64,000 bases of DNA from Actinokineospora xionganensis (GTDB taxonomy: Bacteria > Actinomycetota > Actinomycetes > Mycobacteriales > Pseudonocardiaceae). The stretch covers positions 26,257 through 90,256 of the forward strand of contig NZ_JABVED010000021.1 of assembly GCF_014323725.1 (NCBI RefSeq), read 5' to 3'. The notes under the pieces were generated by a model. That model was not told where the DNA came from. It searched no databases and worked only from the letters and a program-made list of their open reading frames with translations. This document shows, one piece after another, positions 16,536-24,431 of this stretch (positions are counted from its first letter, which is position 1; each line of letters opens with the position of its first letter). A program made the translations under genes and the position numbers.

Positions 16536-19500
16536 GTGCACACCGGAAGTTCGCCGCTCTATCGGCACGGCGGCGCGGCACTGCTGCGGGCGGCGGCGGC
16601 CCCGCTCGATGGGCTGGGCGGTGACTGGCCCGACCCGACTGAGCCCCTGTCCTGCCGTGCGTGGCTGGCCCGCGTGTGGCGGCGGCCGGAGTTCGTCGAG
16701 GCGGTGCGGGTGGCCAGCCCTGGGCTGGTCGAGCGGGTGAACGGCTTGGATTCGTTGTCCGACAAGCAGATCCTGCGGGCGTGCATGTCTGTGCTCCGGT
16801 ACGCGCTGCGCGCCTCGAGCAGGCACACGCCGTTCGGGATGTTCGCCGGGGTCGCCCCGGCTGCCGTCGCCACCGGCGCCAAGGTGCGTTGGGGTGCGGG
16901 GCACCGGCCGGTCGCCCGGGTGGACGCCCAGTGGCTCGCCAAGGTGATCGACGGGTTGGAGCGCGACGCCGCGCTGCTGACACGGCTGGAAGTCGTGTTC
17001 GGCACTCTGGCGATGGTGCGTGGTCCGCGGATGGAAGCCCCGGCCGGGAACAGCACGGTCAGCGTCCGGCACACCCGCGCGGTCGCGGCTGTGCATGCGG
17101 CCGCCGCGACCCCGACCCGCTTCGCCGACCTGGCCACGGCGCTGGCCGAGACGTTCCCGGCGGCCGACCCGGCGGCGGTCGCCGCGATGCTCACCGAGTT
17201 GGTGCGCCAGCGGTTCCTGATCACCAGCCTGCGTGCTCCGCTGACCGTCACCGACCCGCTCGGGCACCTGCTCGATCGTCTTCACGAGGCCGGAGCGGCC
17301 GACCTCGCCGAGATCGCGCCCATCGTCGGGGAGCTGCGAGCGGTGGAGACGAACCTGTTCCGCCACAACCACCCCGCCACCAGCGCCCCGGAGCGCACCG
17401 GCATCCGCGCCGACTTGGCCGACCGGATGCGGGCACTGGCGGACGGTGCGCGGACCCCGCTGGCCGTGGACCTACGCCTGGACTGCGACGTGCGGGTCCC
17501 CGATCACGTCGCGCGGGAGATGGAGGCTGCGGCCACCGCGATGGCCCGGCTCAGCGGGCAACCGACCGGCGAGCCCGCCTGGCGGGACTTCCACAGCGCG
17601 TTCTACGACCGGTACGGCATGGGAACGCTTGTCCCGGTCGCCGACGTCGTCGACCCGGACACCGGGATCGGCTACCCGGCCGGGTATCCCGGCAGCGTGC
17701 TCCCGGCCCGCACCGGCACCGTTTCGGAGCGGGACCACGCGCTGCTGGCGTTGGCGTGGGCCGCGCTGGCCGACGGCAGTGATGAGGTCGTGCTGGACGA
17801 CGACGTCATCACCTCGGTCGCCGTGGGCGACCGGGTTGCTGGTGAGCCGCGTTTCGCGCCGCACGTGGAGATCGCCGCCCGCATCCACGCCACCAGTGCC
17901 GACGCGCTCGATCGCGGCGACTGCCTGCTGACCGTGGCACCGGCGCGCGGGTTCGGCACGTTCACGTCGCGGTTCACGACGATCACCCCAGGATCCCGGC
18001 TGCACGAGGTGTACGCGGCCGTGCCCACCAGTGTGGACGGTGCGCTGCCAGTGCAGCTGTCGTTCCCACCCGCCTACCCACATGCCGAGAACATCTGCCG
18101 CGTCCCCGCCTACCTGCCGCACGTGCTTTCCCTCGGCGAACACCAGGGCCCCGACGAGTCGGTGATCCCGCTGGAGGACTTGGCGGTCACCGCGACCCGC
18201 GACGGGCTGCGCCTGGTCAGCCTGTCGCGGCAGCGGGTCGTGGAACCGCAGGCGTTCCACGGGCTGGCGTTGACCAAGCAGACACCGCCGCTGGCCCGGT
18301 TCCTGATCCACCTCGCGCGCGGCCTGGGCGCCTCCTGGCACCGGTTCGACTGGGGACCAGCCGCGCAGCGGCTGCCCTACCTGCCCCGGGTGCGCTACCG
18401 GCGCTCAATCCTGGCCCCGGCCCGCTGGCGACTCACCTCCGCCTATCTGCCCGCCGACGCTGATCTCGGCGAGTTCGCGGCGGCGCTGCAGAAATGGCGC
18501 GCACGCTCGCGCTGCCCGGCCGTGGTCGAGCTCGTCGACGCCGACCGCACCCTGCGCCTGGACCTCGATGTCCCCGCTCACGTCGCGATCCTGCGTGCCC
18601 ACCTCGCGCGCAACGACGACGCCACCCTCACCGAGGCCGTCGCCGACCCAGCCGAGTACGGCTGGATCGGCGGGCACGCCCACGAGATCGTTCTCCCGCT
18701 GGTCAGCACCCAGGCGCCCGCGCCCGCTCCCGCTCCGTCGGCGGTGTCCCGGCCGCCGCTGACCAGTCACGGCCGACTGCCCGCTGCGCCAGGCACGAAC
18801 TGGCTCAACGCGAAACTGCACACCCACCCGCAACGACTCGACGAACTCATCACCGAGCACGTGCCGCGCCTGCTGGCCGGGCTGGACAACCCGGCCTGGT
18901 GGTTCATCCGCTACCGCAGCGCCACCGAGACCGACCACCTGCGGCTACGACTGCCCACCCCTGACACCGAGACCTACGCGGCCACGCTGCTCGCCGTCGG
19001 CGCATGGGCCGACCAGCTCCGAACCGAGAAGGTGATCGGGCGGCTGGTGATCGACACCTACTACCCCGAGGTCGGCCGCTACGGGCACGGCCAGGCGCTG
19101 GCCGCGGCGGAGGCGGCGTTCGTCGCCGACTCGGCCGCCGTCACCACGCAGCTGCGGCGCCTGCCCGAACCGGTGCTGGCCCGCGATGCGCTGGTGGCGC
19201 TGAACATGGCCGCCACTGTCGCGGGCCTGCTCGGCGACACGGCCGCCGCGATGCGGTGGCTGACCGCTCGCCCCGCGCCGCCCGGCCCGGCTACCGACCG
19301 GGCGGTCCTGGCACAGCTCACCACCCTGCTCGACGACGCCACTACCGTGCCCGCCGGGTGGGATGGGGATCTCGCCGCGACCTGGCAGGCCAGGGCCGCC
19401 GCGCTGGACACGTGTCGCCACCACCTGGCCACCAGCACGGACCTCGATGTCGCGGCGGAGGCGTTGCTGCACATGCACCACAACCGGGCGATCGGTATCG

Positions 19501-19583
19501 ACCGCGACCGGGAGAACAGGTGCAGACGGCTGGCTCGTCACGCCGCGCTTGCTTGGATCGCCCGCCACCGGGAGGAAGGATGA
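16536..19583 (+). CDS. lanB: class I lanthipeptide dehydratase (LanB)
   Basis: The 1015-residue protein is a full-length LanB. Its N-terminal part contains the family motif SSRHTPFGMFAGV at about residues 89-101 and the long glutamylation domain; the last 300 residues, from NWLNAKLHTHPQRLDELI to the end, match the SpaB-C/thiopeptide-type elimination domain (WWFIRYRSATETDHLRLRL, VIDTYYPEVGRYG). It transfers Glu from glutamyl-tRNA to core Ser and Thr and then eliminates it, giving dehydroalanine and dehydrobutyrine. The GTG start has GGGAG about eight bases upstream. It overlaps lanC by four bases, so translation is coupled. Confidence 0.93.
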   Translation: MHTGSSPLYRHGGAALLRAAAAPLDGLGGDWPDPTEPLSCRAWLARVWRRPEFVEAVRVASPGLVERVNGLDSLSDKQILRACMSVLRYALRASSRHTPFGMFAGVAPAAVATGAKVRWGAGHRPVARVDAQWLAKVIDGLERDAALLTRLEVVFGTLAMVRGPRMEAPAGNSTVSVRHTRAVAAVHAAAATPTRFADLATALAETFPAADPAAVAAMLTELVRQRFLITSLRAPLTVTDPLGHLLDRLHEAGAADLAEIAPIVGELRAVETNLFRHNHPATSAPERTGIRADLADRMRALADGARTPLAVDLRLDCDVRVPDHVAREMEAAATAMARLSGQPTGEPAWRDFHSAFYDRYGMGTLVPVADVVDPDTGIGYPAGYPGSVLPARTGTVSERDHALLALAWAALADGSDEVVLDDDVITSVAVGDRVAGEPRFAPHVEIAARIHATSADALDRGDCLLTVAPARGFGTFTSRFTTITPGSRLHEVYAAVPTSVDGALPVQLSFPPAYPHAENICRVPAYLPHVLSLGEHQGPDESVIPLEDLAVTATRDGLRLVSLSRQRVVEPQAFHGLALTKQTPPLARFLIHLARGLGASWHRFDWGPAAQRLPYLPRVRYRRSILAPARWRLTSAYLPADADLGEFAAALQKWRARSRCPAVVELVDADRTLRLDLDVPAHVAILRAHLARNDDATLTEAVADPAEYGWIGGHAHEIVLPLVSTQAPAPAPAPSAVSRPPLTSHGRLPAAPGTNWLNAKLHTHPQRLDELITEHVPRLLAGLDNPAWWFIRYRSATETDHLRLRLPTPDTETYAATLLAVGAWADQLRTEKVIGRLVIDTYYPEVGRYGHGQALAAAEAAFVADSAAVTTQLRRLPEPVLARDALVALNMAATVAGLLGDTAAAMRWLTARPAPPGPATDRAVLAQLTTLLDDATTVPAGWDGDLAATWQARAAALDTCRHHLATSTDLDVAAEALLHMHHNRAIGIDRDRENRCRRLARHAALAWIARHREEG

Positions 19584-20749
19584 CCGCCGCCGAGCCGAGC
19601 CCGCCGGGTGACTCACTCGGCGACGGCGCCGCCGGGATGGCGCTACTGCCCTTCGAGCGGGCCCGCACCGATGACCCGGCCGCCGTGGCGGTCGCCCACC
19701 AGTGGGCCAAGCGGATGACCACCGGCACCGTGGCCGCGCATCCTGACCTCGCCAGCCTGTTCCGGGGTGCACCGGCGGTCGCGTTCGCTTTGCACACCAG
19801 CGGGCAGCCCGCCTACGCCCGCGCCCTGGACTCGCTCGACGAGCACATCGTCACGCTGACCCGTTACCGCCTGCAGGCCGCGCACGACCGCATCGACGAG
19901 GGCCGGTTGCCCGCGGTGCGCGAGTTCGACCTGATCAGCGGTCTGACCGGGATCGGCGCCTACTTGCTGCACCGCGACCGCCACTCTCAACTGCTGCGCG
20001 AGGTGCTGGCCTACCTGGTGCGGCTCACCGAACCGGTCCAGGTGGACGGCGACACGCTGCCGGGCTGGTGGTCGGCCGCCCCACCCGCCGACCGGCCCGC
20101 CGAGGACTGGCCCGGCGGGCACGGCAACCTCGGACTCGCGCACGGCGCGGCCGGGCCGCTTGCCCTGTTGGCCACCGCGATGCGCCACGGCACCACCGTG
20201 CCCGGTCAGGAGGCGGCGATGGCCACGATCGGGCAATGGTTCGACCGCTGCCGGGTCGGTGCCGGGCGGGCCGCGTGGTGGCCGGGCAGGATCACCCTGG
20301 CCGAGCAGCGAACCGGCGTGATCACCCAGGACGGCCCGCAACGTCCGTCGTGGTGTTACGGCACGCCAGGGCAGGCCCGCGCACAGCAGCTCGCCGCCCT
20401 TGCGCTCGGCGACCTGCAACGACGACAGCAGGCGGAGGACGCGTTCGCCGGGTGCGTCACCGACGACCGGCAACTCGTGCTGCTGCGGGACAACTCGCTG
20501 TGCCACGGCTTCGCCGGGCTCGTCCTCGCCGCTTGGCGCGCCGCCGCCGACGCCGCCCCCGGAAATGAACTCGCCGTCGTCGTGCCGCGCCTGCGCACCC
20601 GCCTGGAGCAGCGGCTGCACATCGAGGGCTCGCCCGACAGCGGCGGGCTGCTCGAGGGCGAAGCCGGGACGCGCCTGGCCGGACACACCGTCGACACCGA
20701 CCAGCCGGAGGCGACCCAGTGGGACCTGTGCCTGCTGCTGTCCGGCTGA
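19580..20749 (+). CDS. lanC: lanthipeptide cyclase (LanC-like)
   Basis: The 389-residue protein has the LanC zinc ligands Cys259 (SWCYGTPG), Cys308 and His309 (LCHGFAG), and the repeated GxxHG motif in NLGLAHGAAGPL. LanC activates core cysteine thiols on zinc and adds them to dehydrated Ser or Thr, closing lanthionine rings. The ATG overlaps the lanB stop as ATGA and GGAGGAAGG precedes it. The context of LanB and an FxLD methyltransferase supports a real cyclase. I see no dedicated transporter or leader protease in the locus. Confidence 0.9.
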   Translation: MTAAEPSPPGDSLGDGAAGMALLPFERARTDDPAAVAVAHQWAKRMTTGTVAAHPDLASLFRGAPAVAFALHTSGQPAYARALDSLDEHIVTLTRYRLQAAHDRIDEGRLPAVREFDLISGLTGIGAYLLHRDRHSQLLREVLAYLVRLTEPVQVDGDTLPGWWSAAPPADRPAEDWPGGHGNLGLAHGAAGPLALLATAMRHGTTVPGQEAAMATIGQWFDRCRVGAGRAAWWPGRITLAEQRTGVITQDGPQRPSWCYGTPGQARAQQLAALALGDLQRRQQAEDAFAGCVTDDRQLVLLRDNSLCHGFAGLVLAAWRAAADAAPGNELAVVVPRLRTRLEQRLHIEGSPDSGGLLEGEAGTRLAGHTVDTDQPEATQWDLCLLLSG

Positions 20750-20799
20750 CCCGCTCCACCCCAGACCTGCACAATCACAATCACAACCGGAAGGAACCG

Positions 20800-22002
20800 A
20801 TGAACACCACCACCGACAGCGCACCGGAGACGCTGCGGGACACCATGGTCGACACCGTCAAGAAGGGCGGGTACGCCCGCACCAGCGCGGTCGAGGCCGC
20901 GATGCGCGCCGTCCCGCGCCACCAGTTCGTGCCCGAGGCCACCCTCACCGATGCCTACGCCGACATCGCCGTCATCACCAAACGCGCTGCCGACGGCTCC
21001 GCCCTGAGCTGCGCGTCGGTGCCCACCGTCGTGGCGATGATGCTCGACCAACTCGACGTCCGCACCGGCCACAACATCCTGGAGATCGGCGCGGGCACCG
21101 GCTACAACGCCGCACTCCTCGCCGCCCTCACCGGACCGAATGGACAGGTCACCACCGTCGACATCGACCAGGAGGTCACCGCCGGAGCACGCCGCGGCCT
21201 CGACACCACAGGCAACCAGGACGTCGAGGTCATCACCCGGGACGGAGCGCTCGGCGCACCGGAGAACGGCCCCTACGACCGGATCATCGTCACCGTCGGC
21301 GCCTGGGACCTGCCCGCCGCCTGGCGCGAACAACTCGCCCCCGGCGGTCGACTCGTCGTGCCGCTGCGCTGGCGCGGACAGACCCGCAGCGTCGCGTTCG
21401 TCCGCGACGGCGACCGCCTCATCTCCGACCGCACCGACCTGTGCGGGTTCGTCCCCATGATCGGACAGGAAGGCGAACAGACCGGCACCATCGACACCGG
21501 CGGGCTGGTCAGCCTGTACTTCGATGTCGACCAAGGCATCGACCCCGCCGCCCTGCGCGGTGTGCTGGATCAGCCCAAGTCGACCGTCTGGTCCGACGTC
21601 ACGGTCGGGCCCGCCGATTCGTTCGACGGGGTATGGCTGAACCTGACCGCCACCGACCCGGGGACCTGCCGCATCGCCGCCGAAGACGAGGCGATCAGCA
21701 CCGGCTTGTGCACCCCGGTGTTCCAGTGGCGGACCGCGGCGATCACCGACGGCGCCAGCCTGGCCTACCTGACCTACCGCCGCGTCGACGGCCCCGACCG
21801 GCGTTCCGAACTCGGCGCGATCGGCCACGGCCCCGCCGGGCAGCAACTCGCCGAACGACTGTGTGCGCAGGTCACCGTGTGGGACCGCGACCGCGACCAC
21901 CAGCCCCACATCGACGCCTACCCCGCCGGAGCCCCGGTCACAGTGCCGTCGGCCGGGGTGGTCATCGACAAGCAGGACACGCGCCTCGTCCTGTCGCTCT
22001 GA
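20800..22002 (+). CDS. PIMT-like methyltransferase, FxLD system (LanS-type)
   Basis: The 400-residue protein begins with a protein-L-isoaspartate O-methyltransferase domain (VPRHQFVPEA, SALSCASVP in place of the usual QTISQP region, and SAM motif VLEIGAGTGYN as ILEIGAGTGYNAALLAAL) and has a C-terminal extension of about 180 residues specific to lanthipeptide PIMTs. The characterised relative OlvS methylates a core Asp, which then passes through a succinimide to isoaspartate. The precursor here has an Asp-Asp-Gly in its core, a fitting target. AAGGAA precedes the ATG by four bases. It is the last gene of the precursor-lanB-lanC operon. Confidence 0.9.
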   Translation: MNTTTDSAPETLRDTMVDTVKKGGYARTSAVEAAMRAVPRHQFVPEATLTDAYADIAVITKRAADGSALSCASVPTVVAMMLDQLDVRTGHNILEIGAGTGYNAALLAALTGPNGQVTTVDIDQEVTAGARRGLDTTGNQDVEVITRDGALGAPENGPYDRIIVTVGAWDLPAAWREQLAPGGRLVVPLRWRGQTRSVAFVRDGDRLISDRTDLCGFVPMIGQEGEQTGTIDTGGLVSLYFDVDQGIDPAALRGVLDQPKSTVWSDVTVGPADSFDGVWLNLTATDPGTCRIAAEDEAISTGLCTPVFQWRTAAITDGASLAYLTYRRVDGPDRRSELGAIGHGPAGQQLAERLCAQVTVWDRDRDHQPHIDAYPAGAPVTVPSAGVVIDKQDTRLVLSL

Positions 22003-22151
22003 ACTACTCGCCGCGCCGCTTCGTGACCCGGTCGGCCGCACGCCGGTGGACCGGGTCGCGGGCCCCTCTGCCCGGTCTCGCCGTGTCCTGCTCGACGTCC
22101 TCGGGTGGCAGGGCACTCCGACAGATCAAACCTATCTCTACATATCTGGAG

Positions 22152-22433
22152 ATGGCTTCCATGCGAAGCCTGAGTCGAGTCACACCAGCGACGCTGGACG
22201 TGCTGACGGTGTGTTGGTGCAGGCCCCGCAAGACGCGCACGGTTTCTCGATCGCCAAGGAGACCAAGGGACCGACGGGCAGCGTGTATCCGATCCTTGCG
22301 CGCTTGGAGGCTGCCGGTTGGGTGGAAAGCCGTTGAGAGACCGAGCATCCCGCCGAAGGTCGGCCCCGGCGACGGATCTATCGCCTGACCCGCTCGGATG
22401 GGCTGCGTGCGGCCCGCACGCGATCCCACCCCG
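22152..22433 (+). pseudogene. PadR-family regulator, frameshifted and with a nonsense codon
   Basis: The ATG frame encodes MASMRSLSRVTPATLDVLTV, a PadR-like start. Homology then jumps two bases on, at about 22212, to LVQAPQDAHGFSIAK and TGSVYPILARLEAAGWVESR, the winged-helix core, as if TG had been inserted in GTGTG. A TGA at 22334-22336 replaces the usual Trp codon, after which EHPAEGRPRRRIYRLT continues in the same frame. Two independent lesions mean the gene is dead. Confidence 0.85.
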
Positions 22434-22554
22434 CATGTGGTGAGGTTTCGCGCCTTCACGGGTAGTCCACATCGGACCTCGCGCTTCCGCGCCGGGCCAC
22501 GCCCGGCATCCGGCGGGTGTACGGCAGGCCATAGACCAGACCGTCAGCCGACGG

Positions 22555-23793
22555 TCAACTGACTTCCGCGAGGCGTTGGGTCAGGAAGGCGCGTTCGGCT
22601 TCGTTTTCCGCCAAGGCGATGGCGGCCTTGTACGCGTTCGCCGCCTCTTCCTTGCGGTCCAGTCTGCGGAGGAGGTCTGCCTTGGTTGCCGGGAGGTAGC
22701 GGTAGCCCTCCAGCCTGCCGTCGCTTTCCAGTTCCTCGATCTCGGTCAGTCCCGCTTCCGGGCCGAACACCATCGTCAGGGCGATCGCGCGGTTGAGGGC
22801 GACCACCGGGGATGGCCACACCCTCAGCAGCGCGTCGTACAGGGTGATGATTTGGGGCCAGTCGGTGTCTTCGTACTTCTTCGCCGTGGCGTGCAGGGCG
22901 GCGATTGCTGCCTGTAGGGCGAATCTACCCGGGTTGCCGCCTCGCAGGGCGTCGAGGACCAGGCGGTGGCCCTCCTCGATTGCTTCCTGGTCCCAGGCTG
23001 TGCGGTCCTGTTCCTCCAGCAGGAGCAGGCGGCCTTCCGCGTCCGTTCGGGTTTCGCGGCGGGCGTGGGTGACCAACAGCAGAGCCAGCAGGCCCCAGAC
23101 CTCGCGTTCGTCGGGCATCAGGTCGCGCAGCATTCTGGTGAGGTCCAGAGCTCGTTGGACCAGGTCCGCGCGGACCAGTTGGTCGCCTGACGGCGCTGTG
23201 TATCCGGTGGTGAAGAGTAGGTGGATGACCGTCAGGACCGCGTCCAGCCGATCGGGGAGTTCCTCGGCGGCGGGGACGCGGTAGGCGATACGGGCGGCGG
23301 AGATCTTCTTCTTGGCCCTCGTGACCCGTGCGGCCATGGTGGCTTCGGAGACCAGGAAGGCCTGGGCGATGTCGGCCGTGCTCACACCGCACACCAGGCG
23401 CAGGGTGAGCGCGATCTGGGCCTCACCCGACAGCGCCGGGTGACAGCAGGTGAAGATCAACCGGAGACGGTCGTCGGGTATGACGTCTCCGGTCGACTCA
23501 GCGGAATAGTTCATGTCGGCCTCGTCCGGTTCCACGAGCAGGGGAAGCTTCGAGCGGAACACGTTCTGCCGGCGCAGCGCATCCAGGGCGGTGCGTTTGG
23601 CGACGGTGGTCAGCCAGGCGCCGGGGTTGTTGGGTATGCCGTCGCGCTCCCAGACCTGCAGTGCGGTGGCGTAGGCCTCCTGCACGCATTCCTCGGCCAG
23701 GTCCATGTCTCGGGCGACGCGCGCCGTCGCGGCGAGCACGAATGCCCACTCGCGACGGTGCGTGTCGGCCACCGCGCGCTCGATCGGGGTCAT
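22555..23793 (-). CDS. ECF sigma factor of the ECF42 type (DUF6596 tail)
   Basis: The product, about 412 residues, has sigma region 2 (WAFVLAATARVARDMDLAEECVQEAYATAL), region 4 (LTLRLVCGVSTADIAQAFLVSEATMAARVTRAKKKI) and a long C-terminal TPR-like domain ending EAERAFLTQRLAEVS. This extension defines the ECF42-like group, which is usually found next to DGPF/YCII proteins, as here. It directs RNA polymerase to a small regulon; the same promoter pattern occurs upstream of the partner gene and of the MFS gene. No clear ribosome-binding site supports the ATG at 23793; the frame is open to 23877. Its 3' end is duplicated at 12.8 kb. Confidence 0.9.
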   Translation of the reverse strand: MTPIERAVADTHRREWAFVLAATARVARDMDLAEECVQEAYATALQVWERDGIPNNPGAWLTTVAKRTALDALRRQNVFRSKLPLLVEPDEADMNYSAESTGDVIPDDRLRLIFTCCHPALSGEAQIALTLRLVCGVSTADIAQAFLVSEATMAARVTRAKKKISAARIAYRVPAAEELPDRLDAVLTVIHLLFTTGYTAPSGDQLVRADLVQRALDLTRMLRDLMPDEREVWGLLALLLVTHARRETRTDAEGRLLLLEEQDRTAWDQEAIEEGHRLVLDALRGGNPGRFALQAAIAALHATAKKYEDTDWPQIITLYDALLRVWPSPVVALNRAIALTMVFGPEAGLTEIEELESDGRLEGYRYLPATKADLLRRLDRKEEAANAYKAAIALAENEAERAFLTQRLAEVS

Positions 23794-23820
23794 GCGGCGG
23801 AGATTACCGGCTTGGTCGCG

Positions 23821-23884
23821 GTGACGATTGGGCTCCGCTGACACGCTGACGCAGTCAGTCGTGGCAGTGGGGCCCAATCGTCAC
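23821..23884. repeat. nested inverted repeat between the YCII and sigma genes
   Basis: GTGACGATTGGGC (23821-23833) and GCCCAATCGTCAC (23872-23884) are perfect 13-bp arms around a 38-base loop, which itself contains the perfect hairpin CTGAC-GCA-GTCAG (23846-23858). The structure lies in the leader of the sigma gene, after the YCII stop. It could be a partial terminator or mRNA-processing site that lowers sigma relative to its partner, or a small mobile repeat. Confidence 0.7.
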
Positions 23885-23923
23885 CTGAGAGCGACCGAGC
23901 CCGCGTCCCCGGAGGGGCGCCGA

Positions 23924-24265
23924 CTATTCCGCGGGCGGCTCGAAGATCGGCCGAACCTCGACGCCGCCGCCGGGCGAGGTCGGGACCAGCTTGGCGATCT
24001 CCAGGGCCTCGTCCAAGTCCTTGGCCTCCAGCAGGAAGAAGCCGGCCAGCACCTCCTTGGACTCGATGAACGGGCCGTCGGTGATGGCGCCGCCGCGCAG
24101 CGAGGTGGCCGTGGTGCTCGGCTGCAGGGCCTGCGGGTAGAGGATCTGGGTGCCGCGCTTCTCGATCTCCTTGTTGAAGACCTCGTGCGCCGCCAGCTCG
24201 GCCTCGGTGATGTCCATCGGGTCGGCGGGTGCGGGCGAGTAGAGCAGGATCGCGTACTGAGCCAT
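23924..24265 (-). CDS. YCII/DGPF-family protein, partner of the ECF42 sigma
   Basis: The 113-residue protein begins MAQYAILLYSP and contains ITDGPFIESKEVLAGFFLLEA, the DGPF signature, in a ferredoxin-like alpha/beta fold. These proteins are encoded beside ECF42 sigma factors and are thought to belong to their regulon; the biochemical role is not settled. The ATG has AAGGGGAG six bases upstream. A TGTCGA-N17-CGTC promoter lies about 40 bp upstream. The sigma gene follows 130 bp downstream across a structured repeat. Confidence 0.9.
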   Translation of the reverse strand: MAQYAILLYSPAPADPMDITEAELAAHEVFNKEIEKRGTQILYPQALQPSTTATSLRGGAITDGPFIESKEVLAGFFLLEAKDLDEALEIAKLVPTSPGGGVEVRPIFEPPAE

Positions 24266-24304
24266 GTCGGGCTCCCCTTCTTGATTTCTTGTTCTCATAC
24301 AGAC

Positions 24305-24331
24305 GACGAACGGGCCGGGCGGAAATCGACA
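24305..24331 (-). promoter_or_regulatory. ECF-type promoter of the YCII gene
   Basis: On the minus strand TGTCGA (24331-24326), a 17-base spacer and CGTC (24308-24305) form an ECF promoter about 40 bp before the start codon. The flanks TGTCGATTTC and CGTTCGTCGT recur at the MFS promoter with the same spacing, as expected for one sigma factor. Confidence 0.75.
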
Positions 24332-24380
24332 ACTTCCCCACCCGAATTCATACCCGATTCGCATGGACGGCACGCGCGCC

Positions 24381-24412
24381 GATGGCCGGCTCCGCGAGCG
24401 GAGTCGGCCATC
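24381..24412 (-). terminator. terminator after the MFS gene
   Basis: GATGGCCG-GCTCCGC pairs imperfectly with CGGAGTCGGCCATC around a GAG loop, 20 bp beyond the MFS stop codon and before the ECF promoter of the next gene. Confidence 0.65.
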
Positions 24413-24431
24413 GGCGGGAACGTGCGATAGA

